NCBI RefSeq assembly: GCF_000472665.1 | Contig: NZ_AXAC01000038.1 | Location: 1-43,967, forward strand | Length of the DNA: 43,967 bases | Reading direction: 5' to 3' | DNA from: Acetobacterium malicum subsp. dehalogenans DSM 11527 | Lineage (GTDB): Bacteria; Bacillota; Clostridia; Eubacteriales; Eubacteriaceae | Shown here: positions 9,259 to 18,229 of the stretch, piece after piece | Numbering within the stretch: the stretch's first letter is position 1 | Layout: every line of letters starts with the position of its first letter | Translations under genes and position numbers: made by a program | The notes under the pieces: model-generated | Database searches by the model: none | The model's input: the letters and a program-made list of their open reading frames with translations, nothing else | Told to the model about the DNA's origin: nothing

Positions 9259-9374
9259 TAGATCTCCTCTCTTTTCTGCCAACTCTTTGGAAAATGCCGG
9301 TTTCATATCTATTTAAACAGGCAATCCAGAAATTTTGTACACTCTGCCCACTGGATATTTAGACCGTTCAGCCT

Positions 9375-9400
9375 ATTATATAGCTAAGAACTACCCTCAA
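9375..9400 (-). promoter_or_regulatory. Candidate activated promoter of the flavoprotein/iron-sulfur/lipoyl operon
   Basis: On the minus strand a perfect TATAAT (9380-9375) lies 14 bases downstream of TTGAGGGTAGTT (9400-9389). The short spacing suggests the TTGAGG box is not a normal -35 but an activator site. The same 12-mer recurs at 11098-11109, just after the PucR-type regulator gene. The leader to the chosen start would be about 110 bases. Confidence 0.45.
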
Positions 9401-9416
9401 CATTTGTACATTGCTG

Positions 9417-9446
9417 TTGACTTTGCTATGCATCTAGTTATATTAT
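9417..9446 (+). promoter_or_regulatory. Candidate promoter of the PucR-type regulator gene
   Basis: TTGACT (9417-9422) and TATTAT (9441-9446) are 18 bases apart, a good sigma-A match about 100 bases before the regulator start. It is flanked by an 8-bp inverted repeat GTACATTG (9406-9413) / CAATGTAC (9467-9474), which could be an autoregulatory operator. Confidence 0.5.
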
Positions 9447-9548
9447 ACATAGTGTTAAAACGATAACAATGTACGGAGTGAATAACAATTCGCTCTCCGC
9501 ATCTCAATAATTTGTGCGTATCGCACAACTAATGTAAAGGATATTACA

Positions 9549-11024
9549 ATGGATATTTCAGTTGCTATGATCAAGGAACGTTTTATTTCTCAAGGCTGTA
9601 CCGTACTACGAGAATCCGGTAAAAAAAACACGCCTCTTGATGGCGTTCGATTGTTCGATGGTGAATTTTTACCAAATCACCTTAATATTGGCTTCTGTGG
9701 TGAACTTGCGCTATCTCTGGGAGACGTTTTTGGAACCTTGCCGGAAGAAAACAAACTGGTGATGTGTGTTTCGCAAGATATGTTTTTTATTCTCGACGAA
9801 ATTTATCTTCCTAAAATTCTCAATATGGCTATAGATGTATTAGAATACTATCGCGACTTTGAAAATCGGCTCATGAACGCAGTTTATAAGGGCGCCGACA
9901 TGCAGGAACTCCTTGATCTGACCGAACCTTATTTTAAAAATCCTGCCTTTATTGCAAACTGGCATGGCGAAGTTTTTGCCTTTACAAAAGCTTATGCAAA
10001 CGATTATTTTCGTTCTGCCTGGAGCCATATTGTAAAAAAACGAAGGCTCCCATTGTCTTCAGTTCAGACCTTGCGCAATTCACCTAATTATTATACCGTT
10101 ACCCATAAAAATACCACTGCTATATTTGAATTTCCCGATAATGACTTCACGTGCATCATTGGCAAGGTGGATAGCCCGCTGGATTACCATTTATATCTGC
10201 AGATCATGCAATATAAAACACCAGTCACCGATACAACCTGTGTTCTGGCTACTACGCTTCTTTCTGCCTTGGAAAGCATAAACCCGCCTCAAGAGGCAAC
10301 CTCACTTTCTGAATTGTTCTGTGATCTGCTCGACAAAAAAGCAGTCGATAGAGAAAAGCTGAACTGGGTACTGCTTACACTGGGCTGGGAAGAATGCGAT
10401 CATTTTCTGCTCTTGAGTTTTTGGAATAACGAAGGCTCACTCGCCGCAGAGGCACTTTGCGGTGAACTTAAAAATTCATTAGTACGGGGACAAATGTTTA
10501 TCTGGAACGAACAACCCCTCATGCTGATCTGCGAATCCGACTTTGCCGAAGTAAAGGTGCAAATCGAACAATTAGTCAATGAACTTTCCTTTATTTGCGG
10601 TGTTTCAATGCCTTTTTCCCGTTGGGATATGCTTTCTGTTCAATTCAAGCAAACCGAAACAGCAATCCGATACTGTGAGCAAAATAGCCGTATCAGTTTG
10701 TGTATCGATCATATTTGGGAATACTTATTTGATCAACTGGAGGATATGGTTAATATTTCACAGCTTTTTCACCCTGCCATTATTACCCTTGCCGACTATG
10801 ACCGTAAAAAAAACGCACAGCTCTTACTGACGCTGTACGTCTATTTATCAAACGAACGCAGTCTTTCTCTGTCCGCAGACAAACTTTTTGTTCATCGAAA
10901 TACATTGCTTTATCGGCTGCACCGTATTAATGAGTTAGTAGATGTAGATTTAACTAACGAAGAAGTTCGGGAACATATTATACTTTCATACCGAATGATG
11001 AAAAACGCTGATAATCTTACTTAG
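9549..11024 (+). CDS. PucR-type transcriptional regulator
   Basis: This 491-residue protein has the PucR C-terminal helix-turn-helix (LFVHRNTLLYRLHRINELVDV, about residues 450-470). A GGDEF-like/PucR middle region precedes it and includes FICGVSMPFSRWD. The N-terminal part is unclassified. Such regulators in clostridia usually activate adjacent catabolic operons in response to the substrate. The divergent position next to the flavoprotein/iron-sulfur/lipoyl operon makes that operon the likely target. It is a full-length paralogue of the broken gene at 397-1874. The ATG at 9549 has AAAGGAT upstream. DNA-binding specificity and inducer are unknown. Confidence 0.85.
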   Translation: MDISVAMIKERFISQGCTVLRESGKKNTPLDGVRLFDGEFLPNHLNIGFCGELALSLGDVFGTLPEENKLVMCVSQDMFFILDEIYLPKILNMAIDVLEYYRDFENRLMNAVYKGADMQELLDLTEPYFKNPAFIANWHGEVFAFTKAYANDYFRSAWSHIVKKRRLPLSSVQTLRNSPNYYTVTHKNTTAIFEFPDNDFTCIIGKVDSPLDYHLYLQIMQYKTPVTDTTCVLATTLLSALESINPPQEATSLSELFCDLLDKKAVDREKLNWVLLTLGWEECDHFLLLSFWNNEGSLAAEALCGELKNSLVRGQMFIWNEQPLMLICESDFAEVKVQIEQLVNELSFICGVSMPFSRWDMLSVQFKQTETAIRYCEQNSRISLCIDHIWEYLFDQLEDMVNISQLFHPAIITLADYDRKKNAQLLLTLYVYLSNERSLSLSADKLFVHRNTLLYRLHRINELVDVDLTNEEVREHIILSYRMMKNADNLT

Positions 11025-11490
11025 TCCTTACTAATTACATTTTGATTTGCTTTGATATTTAGAATAACTTACTATTATCAACTATTGTTGTACATACAAC
11101 TACCCTCAAAATCTCTATTTATATTGCCCGCTCGTAAGAATTCCAGATGGTTCCCTGTAAATTGGAATACTCATTTCAATCCCCAACCAGATGACTGCGC
11201 ATTGCATTAACCTGAGCGACTTCCATACCACCTTGAAGAAAGTGTCCTGAGAGTCAATCCAATGCTGGATTTTTTTGAGTAGACTTTTTTAATTCTTCGG
11301 AATTCGCATTTCTAATTCAGCCCACAAAAAAAGGAGCTACTCATCATAGCCCATTATTCACTATTCTTGCAAAAGCTTCTTTTTCTATTCTATTTATCAA
11401 AACTCATAATGCGACTACATATTAATACTATATCGATCCATTATTTGTGATGACCAACACCTCCCCAAGGCAAGCCAATAAACTGCCATC
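11025..11490. other. 466-base intergenic region between convergent transcription units
   Basis: I see no gene here. It holds a second copy of AACTACCCTCAA (11098-11109) next to TTGTACAT (11088-11095), as in the region upstream of the regulator. There is also a weak plus-strand terminator-like hairpin AATCCA/TGGATT with a T-run (11256-11276). The rest is AT-rich and without clear structure. It may contain decayed sequence. Confidence 0.5.
11256..11276 (+). terminator. Weak rho-independent terminator after the PucR-type regulator
   Basis: A 6-bp stem AATCCA (11256-11261) / TGGATT (11266-11271) with a 4-base loop is followed by a run of Ts. It is about 230 bases after the regulator stop, and the stem is short. 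Confidence 0.4.
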
Positions 11491-11520
11491 AAAAAAACTG
11501 ACGATGATTCACATCGTCAG
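11491..11520 (-). terminator. Rho-independent terminator of the acid-sugar operon
   Basis: CTGACGATG (11498-11506) and CATCGTCAG (11512-11520) form a perfect 9-bp stem with a 5-base loop. On the minus strand it is followed by seven Us. It lies 21 bases after the cyclase-family gene. Confidence 0.92.
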
Positions 11521-11541
11521 CAAGTAATTCTATTCTCTTTT

Positions 11542-12216
11542 TTAATCTTCAATATCAGCAATGACGCTGACCTGGCTGCTGTCCAAACCGACAATCCGCA
11601 GTGGCGCAGCAGTAATTGAATTAATTTTCTTATTCCCCATCACCTCCAGATGCATGTCTTCAATGGCGGTAATAAATTTTTCGGTATTGAATCCCAATAG
11701 ATTCTGATGGGCTGGAGCGGCTAAATCATTACAGGGCGAACCAATCGCCAGGAAGTCAAAGCCTACCGTTTTGAGATCTTTAAAGGTATTTACCATATAC
11801 AGACAGGTTTCCGGGGTCAGGAAAGGTCCTTCCATTTGATAGGTTTCCGGCGATAATTTTCGCACCTTGTCAAAGCCGGTTCGAATCAGAAGCAGATCTG
11901 CTTTTTGAATTGCTGCTTCATGAGTTTTGAGATCTTCCACCGTCACACCCTCACAGGCTTTTTTGGGAATATCCAAAAGCAATACATTTTTAAAGACAAA
12001 GTATTCCATCGGTAATTCGTTGATGCTTGGGCCATCGGGATTAAAGTGTTTTGGGGCATCATAGTGGGTGCCGCAGTGGTTGGGCAATTCGCTCATAAAA
12101 CTGTTAAAGGGAAGACCATCAACGCCAATTTGGGTTGCTTGACGCACCTTAACGGTTGGTTCTCCTGGCCAGGCCAGATCCTTCGGGTCCAATGGGTATG
12201 ATAAAAAAATGTTCAT
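11542..12216 (-). CDS. Cyclase-family (kynurenine formamidase-like) metal hydrolase
   Basis: This 224-residue member of the cyclase family (PF04199) has the metal-binding signature H47-C48-G49-T50-H51-Y-D53 followed by APKHF (H57). Known members hydrolyse formylkynurenine, isatin or other amides and lactone-like rings. The substrate here is not predictable, but last place in an acid-sugar kinase/aldolase operon suggests a ring-opening or lactonase-like step. The ATG at 12216 has AAAGGTG upstream. A GTG three codons earlier is less likely. About 90 bases separate it from the aldolase, with no terminator between, so it is probably cotranscribed. Confidence 0.85.
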   Translation of the reverse strand: MNIFLSYPLDPKDLAWPGEPTVKVRQATQIGVDGLPFNSFMSELPNHCGTHYDAPKHFNPDGPSINELPMEYFVFKNVLLLDIPKKACEGVTVEDLKTHEAAIQKADLLLIRTGFDKVRKLSPETYQMEGPFLTPETCLYMVNTFKDLKTVGFDFLAIGSPCNDLAAPAHQNLLGFNTEKFITAIEDMHLEVMGNKKINSITAAPLRIVGLDSSQVSVIADIED

Positions 12217-12305
12217 AATTTTCACCTTTCACTGATTAATCTTTATTTTTAATTTTTAAATCTATATCTTTAGGAAAGCCCTGCAGTGATTTCCCATTCA
12301 GATCG

Positions 12306-13160
12306 TTAGTTGCTTGTTAGTTTTAGATATTCTTCAATCAGCAGAACCAGATCCGCTTTTGTTTGACGTATCAATTTTTCGTAACGCAATGAATTGACTT
12401 CGGGGCTTATTTTAATACTTCGCCGGATGCTTTCGACCGCTCCCAATGCCAGTTCAGTATTGACATTGATCTTACAAATACCAAGATTGATGGCTTTTTT
12501 AATCTGTTCCGCGGGGATTCCCGAGGACCCGTGCAGCACCAGTGGTATATCGGTGAGTGCTGCAATTTCCGCCAACACTGAATACTCCAAGTGCGGCTCG
12601 CCCCGATACAGACCATGAGCATTGCCGATGGCAATAGCCAGGGCATCAACCTCAGTTTCAGTGACGTATTTTAGCGCCAGCTCTGGCCGGGTAAACTCCG
12701 AAGTCTCAGCACTGCTGGGTTCATCATTTTGAGAACCATCTTCAGGGTTCATATAGCCCAGTTCCCCTTCAACACTGACCTTGGCTTCCCGGGCAATTTC
12801 AACCACTGCCCGGGTATTTTTAATGTTTTCTTCGATTCTTAAATGTGAACCGTCATACATTACCGAGGTAAATCCACAGTCAATCGCTCTTGTAATGGTT
12901 GACATATTTTTGGCGTGATCCAAATGCAAGACCATCGGCTGCTGTGAGCGTTCAGCCAGAAACCGAATGTTTAGGGCTATTAATTCTAGTGGTAGATCAT
13001 CGAGATAGCTTTCGCCAAATGAAAAGATGACCGGGCGATTCAAATTATTTGCTGCCTGATTAACAGACAGAATGGTTTCTAAATTATATACATTAAAAGC
13101 CGGAATAGCTGTTTTGTTTTTTTTGCATTGATTCAGTAATTCCTTCAAACTAACCAGCAC
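12306..13160 (-). CDS. Class II (zinc) ketose-bisphosphate-type aldolase
   Basis: This class II aldolase is of the FbaA/GatY/KbaY family. In the 284-residue form the zinc and catalytic residues are D81-H82 (LHLDHAK), the glutamates of VEGELGY, H182 (GNAHGLYRG) and H210 (LHGSSG). The GTG at 13160 gives the family-typical N-terminus MLVSLKELLNQ and has GGGTGA upstream. A GTG at 13169 would overlap the kinase gene. Fructose-bisphosphate specificity is unlikely in this context. It more likely cleaves the phosphorylated product of the neighbouring acid-sugar kinase into two small fragments. Confidence 0.88.
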   Translation of the reverse strand: MLVSLKELLNQCKKNKTAIPAFNVYNLETILSVNQAANNLNRPVIFSFGESYLDDLPLELIALNIRFLAERSQQPMVLHLDHAKNMSTITRAIDCGFTSVMYDGSHLRIEENIKNTRAVVEIAREAKVSVEGELGYMNPEDGSQNDEPSSAETSEFTRPELALKYVTETEVDALAIAIGNAHGLYRGEPHLEYSVLAEIAALTDIPLVLHGSSGIPAEQIKKAINLGICKINVNTELALGAVESIRRSIKISPEVNSLRYEKLIRQTKADLVLLIEEYLKLTSN

Positions 13161-13161
13161 G

Positions 13162-14604
13162 TTATTCACCCATCAGCACTTCAACTGCTTCTTTCAGGGT
13201 TGTTTCGGTCCCGACATTACCAGGGAAGATAACATAGGGCAATCCCGGGAACTTGCTTTCCTCACCGGTCGTCCAAACGGGAATGCCCGGTTTGATCTGA
13301 CCCATCACCATCGCTTTCTGGACGGTCAAGCCTTTGGTACCAATGTCACTGGAGGTAATCCCGCCTTTTGCCACAATAAAGTTTGGCCGCACTGTCAGTT
13401 TAGAAATGATACTGGTGACTGCATCAGAAATCTCTACTGAAACCCGGAGTTGGGCATCTTTATCATCAGTATCCAGATCAAACCGCTCACGTTTAGTGTA
13501 AACAGCCACAGTTTTTCCCGATTTGATATAATCTTCAACCAAGGCCACCACGCGTTTGACTTCTTTAGCCAATCCGCCGGCTTCTAAAACCAGATGTTGA
13601 TTGAATTCAACAAATTGGATGTCCTTTTCTGAACTTTTCAAATTTTCCAACTGAACCGTTGTTTTATTGACATGGGAACCGACTACAATAATTCCGCCAT
13701 TTTTATTCTCGGTCAGGATCAATTCGTCATGCGTTAATAGTTGTTTATCCGGAACTCCTCCCAGTACTTTGGTGATAGCAGCTGCTGAGCGGAAGATAAA
13801 TGTCTTGCCTCGTTTTATTGCTTCGACAAAGGCAATCGTAAAGATTTTTACATCAACATAATCAATGGCATTGACAACTATTTTATTAAAATTCTCGACC
13901 TTACAAAGCTGATCAGTAATTTTATCGAACTCGATTTTTCTTAAATCGTCAAGGGCAATAAAGGTGACCGTTTCGGCCTGATAGGCTCCGCCTGATTTTT
14001 CTTCACACCATTCGCCCAAATGGGAAGACGTATATCCGAAAGATTTGTCGTTGGCAAATTCAGTTTCTCCTGCCGGTACCAGAACATCCCCTTCCTGAAC
14101 ATAATGGATATTGTTGATGGTAAAGCGTCCGCCTTCTTTAAAGAAGGGAAAAATGATTTCGCCGTCGATTTTTTGATCCGAACCGGATTCAACGGTTTCC
14201 TTCAACAACTTTGTTTCCAGCGGATAATGTCCCCGCAAGGTGGAATCACTGCGACTGATCAGAATAAACTCTTTTCCAGTCTTTTTTGAAACCGCTAAAA
14301 TCCGCTCGGCGATCGCCTGATGAACAGCAGATGTTTCTTCGACTGTCAAGCCCCGAGAATTGGTGAGAATAAAAAACATGCTGTTATCCTCAGCGAATCC
14401 TTTTTCGATACTATCCACACTCCAGTCCGTGTAAACTGAAATATCGTGAACCGTTTGAACTCCCGTGGGGTCATCGTCTAAAACCACTACTTTTTTATTC
14501 AAGGTCTTGAGTGCTTCATTCAACCGGTTGGTGACTATTTTTTCATCTACGTTTTTAAATGAATTCAGGATTGAAGAATCTATTCTATCAACTGTGCGCA
14601 TCAT
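13162..14604 (-). CDS. Four-carbon acid sugar kinase (DUF1537 / OtnK-like)
   Basis: This 480-residue member of the DUF1537 family phosphorylates acid sugars such as 3-oxo-tetronate or erythronate in known cases. The N-terminal domain has VVLDDDPTGVQTVHD and RSDSTLRGHYP. The C-terminal nucleotide-binding domain has FIVAKGGITSSDIGTKG, VWTTGEESKFPGLP and FPGNVG. The ATG at 14604 shares one base with the dehydrogenase stop (TGATG), and the AAAGGG before it is inside that gene. A GTG at 14607 is the alternative. One base separates the kinase stop from the aldolase start. Coupling to both neighbours supports one pathway: oxidation, phosphorylation, cleavage. Confidence 0.9.
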   Translation of the reverse strand: MMRTVDRIDSSILNSFKNVDEKIVTNRLNEALKTLNKKVVVLDDDPTGVQTVHDISVYTDWSVDSIEKGFAEDNSMFFILTNSRGLTVEETSAVHQAIAERILAVSKKTGKEFILISRSDSTLRGHYPLETKLLKETVESGSDQKIDGEIIFPFFKEGGRFTINNIHYVQEGDVLVPAGETEFANDKSFGYTSSHLGEWCEEKSGGAYQAETVTFIALDDLRKIEFDKITDQLCKVENFNKIVVNAIDYVDVKIFTIAFVEAIKRGKTFIFRSAAAITKVLGGVPDKQLLTHDELILTENKNGGIIVVGSHVNKTTVQLENLKSSEKDIQFVEFNQHLVLEAGGLAKEVKRVVALVEDYIKSGKTVAVYTKRERFDLDTDDKDAQLRVSVEISDAVTSIISKLTVRPNFIVAKGGITSSDIGTKGLTVQKAMVMGQIKPGIPVWTTGEESKFPGLPYVIFPGNVGTETTLKEAVEVLMGE

Positions 14605-15500
14605 CACTCACCCTTTCTTCTTACTTCCACCTTTGCCAGCTTTTCGAAATACTGGACAATTCCACCATGGTCGTCATTTAAATGACCGTCAACCTTGAGG
14701 GCCTGCATGATTTCCAGCAACTGACTGCTCATCGGCATGGGCACGTCAATTTCATGGGCAGTAGCCATAACATTTTTGATATCTTTTAAATTAATGGATA
14801 TTTTCCCCCCCGGCACAAAATTTCGGTCTATCATCAGCGACGCTTTAGCATCTAAAACCGTACTGCCGGCTAAACCACCGCGGATCGCTTGATAAACTAG
14901 CTCCGGATCAGCCCCAGCCTTGGTTGCCATCACCAGCGCTTCAGATACGGCCGCAATATTTAAGTTGACAATAACCTGATTAGCCAGCTTGGTCACTGAA
15001 CCACTTCCAGTGCCACCTATCAGCAAGGCCGACGATCCCATCATCTCGAAATATGGCATGATTCGATTAAACACTTCTTTCTTACCACCAACCATAAACG
15101 CCAGGGTGCCATCAATGGCCTTTGGTTCGCCTCCGCTAACCGGTGCATCCAGAAAATCAACCCCTAATTTTTCAAGTTTTTTTGCACAGGTTTGTGATTC
15201 CACGGGTGTTACCGAGCTCATATCAATAATAGTGCTACCCACCTTGATAGTGTCACAAACTTCACCACGATTAAATAAAACAGCTTGAACGATACTACCA
15301 TTTGGCAAAATTGTAAAGATAACTTCACATTGTTCCCCAATTTCAGAAAGAGATCCTGAAATCGCCCCCAATACGACCAGTTCATTCACTGCACTGGTAT
15401 CCAAATCATTGACCATCAACGGACAACCGCTTTTTAACAGACATTTAGCCATGGGTTTTCCCATAATGCCTAGCCCTATAAAACCTGTTAATTTATTCAT
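14604..15500 (-). CDS. NAD(P)-dependent beta-hydroxyacid dehydrogenase (LtnD / tartronate-semialdehyde reductase type)
   Basis: This 298-residue protein belongs to the 3-hydroxyisobutyrate dehydrogenase family. It has the N-terminal Rossmann motif FIGLGIMGKPMA, the substrate-binding DAPVSGGEPKA and the catalytic lysine K171 in GSVTKLANQ, followed by the helical C-terminal domain. In DUF1537 operons the homologue usually oxidises L-threonate or D-erythronate to the oxo acid. Glyoxylate-carboligase-type tartronate semialdehyde reduction is less likely, since no such genes are near. It is the first gene of the operon, with AAGGGT before the ATG at 15500 and a good promoter about 40 bases upstream. 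Confidence 0.88.
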   Translation of the reverse strand: MNKLTGFIGLGIMGKPMAKCLLKSGCPLMVNDLDTSAVNELVVLGAISGSLSEIGEQCEVIFTILPNGSIVQAVLFNRGEVCDTIKVGSTIIDMSSVTPVESQTCAKKLEKLGVDFLDAPVSGGEPKAIDGTLAFMVGGKKEVFNRIMPYFEMMGSSALLIGGTGSGSVTKLANQVIVNLNIAAVSEALVMATKAGADPELVYQAIRGGLAGSTVLDAKASLMIDRNFVPGGKISINLKDIKNVMATAHEIDVPMPMSSQLLEIMQALKVDGHLNDDHGGIVQYFEKLAKVEVRRKGE

Positions 15501-15518
15501 CGCTAACCCTTCATTTTA

Positions 15519-15569
15519 GTAGGTCATCCTACCTTTAATTATTTTAAAAAAAATATCCAAACTGTACAA
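15519..15569 (-). promoter_or_regulatory. Promoter and operator-like repeat of the acid-sugar operon
   Basis: On the minus strand TTGTAC (15569-15564) and TAAAAT (15546-15541) are 17 bases apart. The inverted repeat GTAGG-TCAT-CCTAC (15519-15532) covers the expected transcription start. A further GTAGGA lies upstream near 15580. The arrangement suggests repressor binding, but no regulator gene is adjacent. Confidence 0.55.
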
Positions 15570-15675
15570 ACAGATAACGTCCTACATTTGGAACCCTTTA
15601 CACTTATAATATGAGCTTTTTAACCTTTTGTCAAGCAAAATATATTCAAAAATATTCATTCCATTTTTTGTATTT

Positions 15676-15710
15676 AAAAAGCAGCTCCGGTTCTTCTCAC
15701 CCGAGCTGCT
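15676..15710 (-). terminator. Rho-independent terminator of the DUF308 gene
   Basis: AGCAGCTCCGG (15680-15690) pairs with CCCGAGCTGCT (15700-15710) with one mismatch. On the minus strand it is followed by a U-tract. It lies 27 bases after the DUF308 gene stop. Confidence 0.88.
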
Positions 15711-15736
15711 CAATAGTTCGCTATTATTTCGCCATA

Positions 15737-16351
15737 TTATTCAATATGATAGTCCTCATAACCTCTTTTGACTTTTTTGATTTGGGTATAGGTTCGTTTC
15801 ATACCAATCGACTGGATCACTAAAAACAAACCGAATATACCAAAAGCAACACCAACAAGCATAACAATAATGGTTGCCGGGCCCATGGGATTAATAAAAG
15901 CGTAGATGCCAAACCCAATCAATGCCACGCCCATGACGATTTTAACAATTCTGCCCACGTTCCCGGAATTTGCCGAAACAATCAATAGAAAAATTCCGGT
16001 AATGATGGCCCAGATGCCGATGATAATGATGAAAAATGCTACAATCACATTGGGTACCAGTAAGAAAATTGCGCAAATGATCAGATCAAAGATTCCTCTT
16101 CCCATACTGAAACCCATCTCGGCACCATATTTGTAACGCATCACCAATGCCGAAACAATATAAATGATACCCATGATTCCCCGATAGACACCAAAAATAA
16201 AAACCAGCAAGGTTATGGCCTGGTTACTGAAGAAGATCGCAAATATGCTTAGGGCAATAAAACACAACCCGTCCAGCAACATCAGCCACCACTTGCCATA
16301 AGACCGTTCCAGCATATCAATGCCCAGGGATTTTGCTTCACTTTGATTCAT
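15737..16351 (-). CDS. DUF308 / HdeD-family membrane protein
   Basis: This 204-residue protein has six predicted membrane helices in three similar pairs, the layout of HdeD/DUF308 proteins (for example WWLMLLDGLCFIALSIFAIF, LLVFIFGVYRGIMGIIYI, MVGVALIGFGIYAF). The E. coli homologue is linked to acid resistance, but the biochemical role is unknown. The tail is positively charged and cytoplasmic. It starts at ATG 16351, 39 bases after the C_GCAxxG_C_C gene, and probably shares its transcript. Confidence 0.8.
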   Translation of the reverse strand: MNQSEAKSLGIDMLERSYGKWWLMLLDGLCFIALSIFAIFFSNQAITLLVFIFGVYRGIMGIIYIVSALVMRYKYGAEMGFSMGRGIFDLIICAIFLLVPNVIVAFFIIIIGIWAIITGIFLLIVSANSGNVGRIVKIVMGVALIGFGIYAFINPMGPATIIVMLVGVAFGIFGLFLVIQSIGMKRTYTQIKKVKRGYEDYHIE

Positions 16352-16390
16352 ATGATAACCTCCATCATTTCTTTGTGGTTATTTTTATCA

Positions 16391-16825
16391 TTATTCTTTT
16401 TCCAGTGCTGCCACAACCCGATCAAAGACCTGACCGGCCCGCAGTTTAACCGGATTACAGGCGGCTACTTCATCGCGATGATGTTTTTTGATGTAATCAC
16501 AATCCAGACTGCCAAACTCTTTCTCGAATTCTTCGACTAAAAGCTTTGCTGCTCGCGTCATTTTAGCCTGGTCTGATGGTCTTTCTTCAGTGTATAAAGC
16601 GCCCAGGGCCGCCAATGATCCCGAAAAGGCGCCACAGGTTTTCTCAGAATAAAATCCGGCCCCAAATCCCTGCAGCATCCGAAAGCTCTCCGGCGGCAGA
16701 TTTAAGTCATATTTTTCATTGGCCGAACGAAGCAGTACCTCGGCACAATTCATATGATACTGGGGTTGTTCTTCAATTGGTTTGTCTTTTCCAAAAGCAT
16801 TATAAATCTCAACATATTTTTCCAT
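16391..16825 (-). CDS. C_GCAxxG_C_C family protein
   Basis: This 144-residue protein has the family cysteine pattern: C27 (MNCAEVLL), C64 (TCGAFSGSLAALG), C109 and C123 (LDCDYI and AACNPVK). The spaced cysteines suggest redox or metal binding, but no function is proven. The start is the ATG at 16825 with GGAGG upstream. The open frame continues 26 codons further without a good ribosome-binding site. The 133 bases between it and metK hold no obvious terminator. Confidence 0.85.
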   Translation of the reverse strand: MEKYVEIYNAFGKDKPIEEQPQYHMNCAEVLLRSANEKYDLNLPPESFRMLQGFGAGFYSEKTCGAFSGSLAALGALYTEERPSDQAKMTRAAKLLVEEFEKEFGSLDCDYIKKHHRDEVAACNPVKLRAGQVFDRVVAALEKE

Positions 16826-16958
16826 CTTTTCCTCCACATCGTTTTTAGCGTTATAGCTGGGACACATCGTCGTTATACTTAAGATTATTTTACCACGATG
16901 CACCCCATTTAGCTAAACAAAATTGATGAGGCGGATGTATTTTTTGGTTTAATAAATT

Positions 16959-18137
16959 TTATAAACTGCTTTTCAGTTTTTCTACCATATCAAGTCGCTC
17001 CCAGGGCAGATCCACATCGGTTCGGCCAAAATGACCATAGGCTGCTGTTTGTTTGTAAATGGGTGCTCTTAAGCCCAGGTTCTTGATAATCGCAGCTGGC
17101 CGGAGATCAAAATGTTTTTCGATTAAAGCAATAATCTTGTCATCTTCAATTTTTCCGGTGCCAAAGGTGTCCACATAAATTGAAACGGGTTTGGCCACGC
17201 CGATGGCATAGGCTAATTCCACTTCGCATTTATCTGCCAGACCGGCGGCAACGATGTTTTTGGCTACGTGTCGGGCTGCATAGGCTCCGGAGCGATCCAC
17301 CTTTGTGGGATCTTTTCCCGAAAATGCCCCGCCACCATGACGGCCATAGCCACCATAGGTATCGACAATAATTTTACGACCGGTTAAACCACAATCGCCC
17401 TGAGGTCCGCCAATGACAAAACGTCCGGTGGGATTAATAAAGTATTTGGTTTCGGCATCCAATAATTTGGGATCAATCACTACTTTGATGACTTTTTCAA
17501 TCATATCTTTCTCAATCGTTTCTGACGTGACATCGGTGCTATGTTGGGTTGAGATAACCACCGTATCAATTCGGGTCGGTACCCCATCATCATACTCGAC
17601 GGTTACCTGGGTTTTACCATCCGGACGTAAATAGTCAACGATTTTTTCTTTGCGGATATCCGTCAGACGTTTAGCCAGCTGATGGGCCAACGAAATCGGT
17701 AACGGCATTAATTCCGGAGTTTCATTGCAGGCAAAACCAAACATCATCCCCTGATCGCCAGCACCGGTAGCCAGATCAGCTTCACTCGCTTCACCTTTTC
17801 GGGATTCCAGGCCTTCATCGACACCCATGGCAATATCGGCAGATTGTTCATCAATCGCAGTGATTACGGAACAGGTATCGCAGTCAAAACCATATTTTGC
17901 ACGGTCATAACCGATTTCTCGAACTGTTTCTCTGACCAACTTAGGAATGTCGACATAACAGGATGTGGTAATCTCGCCGGCAACCAGTACCAGGCCAGTT
18001 GTTACCAACGTTTCACAAGCAACCCGGGCCATCGGATCCTGTTCGAAAATCGCATCCAGAACGGCATCCGAAATCTGGTCACAAATTTTATCTGGATGGC
18101 CTTCGGTAACCGATTCTGAGGTAAATAATTTTTTCAT
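16959..18137 (-). CDS. metK: S-adenosylmethionine synthetase
   Basis: The enzyme makes S-adenosylmethionine from methionine and ATP. The 392 residues are full length and include [25 protein letters not shown], the hexapeptide-type loop [16 protein letters not shown] and the C-terminal TAAYGHFGR. The ATG at 18137 has AAGGAG upstream. A SAM-I riboswitch followed by a terminator lies in the leader, so the gene is switched off when S-adenosylmethionine is plentiful. It appears to be a single-gene unit. Confidence 0.97.
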   Translation of the reverse strand: MKKLFTSESVTEGHPDKICDQISDAVLDAIFEQDPMARVACETLVTTGLVLVAGEITTSCYVDIPKLVRETVREIGYDRAKYGFDCDTCSVITAIDEQSADIAMGVDEGLESRKGEASEADLATGAGDQGMMFGFACNETPELMPLPISLAHQLAKRLTDIRKEKIVDYLRPDGKTQVTVEYDDGVPTRIDTVVISTQHSTDVTSETIEKDMIEKVIKVVIDPKLLDAETKYFINPTGRFVIGGPQGDCGLTGRKIIVDTYGGYGRHGGGAFSGKDPTKVDRSGAYAARHVAKNIVAAGLADKCEVELAYAIGVAKPVSIYVDTFGTGKIEDDKIIALIEKHFDLRPAAIIKNLGLRAPIYKQTAAYGHFGRTDVDLPWERLDMVEKLKSSL

Positions 18138-18191
18138 TGTGTTCTCCTTTTTAATAGCGTAATGTCCATTTACCTGATAACCTTAATCACG

Positions 18192-18218
18192 AAAAAAGCC
18201 TCGTCTAACGACGAGGCT
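18192..18218 (-). terminator. Riboswitch-controlled terminator upstream of metK
   Basis: AGCCTCGTC (18197-18205) and GACGAGGCT (18210-18218) form a 9-bp stem with a 4-base loop and a six-U tail on the minus strand. It lies directly after the SAM-I aptamer and before metK, as expected for the expression platform. Confidence 0.93.
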
Positions 18219-18229
18219 AATGTTCTACA

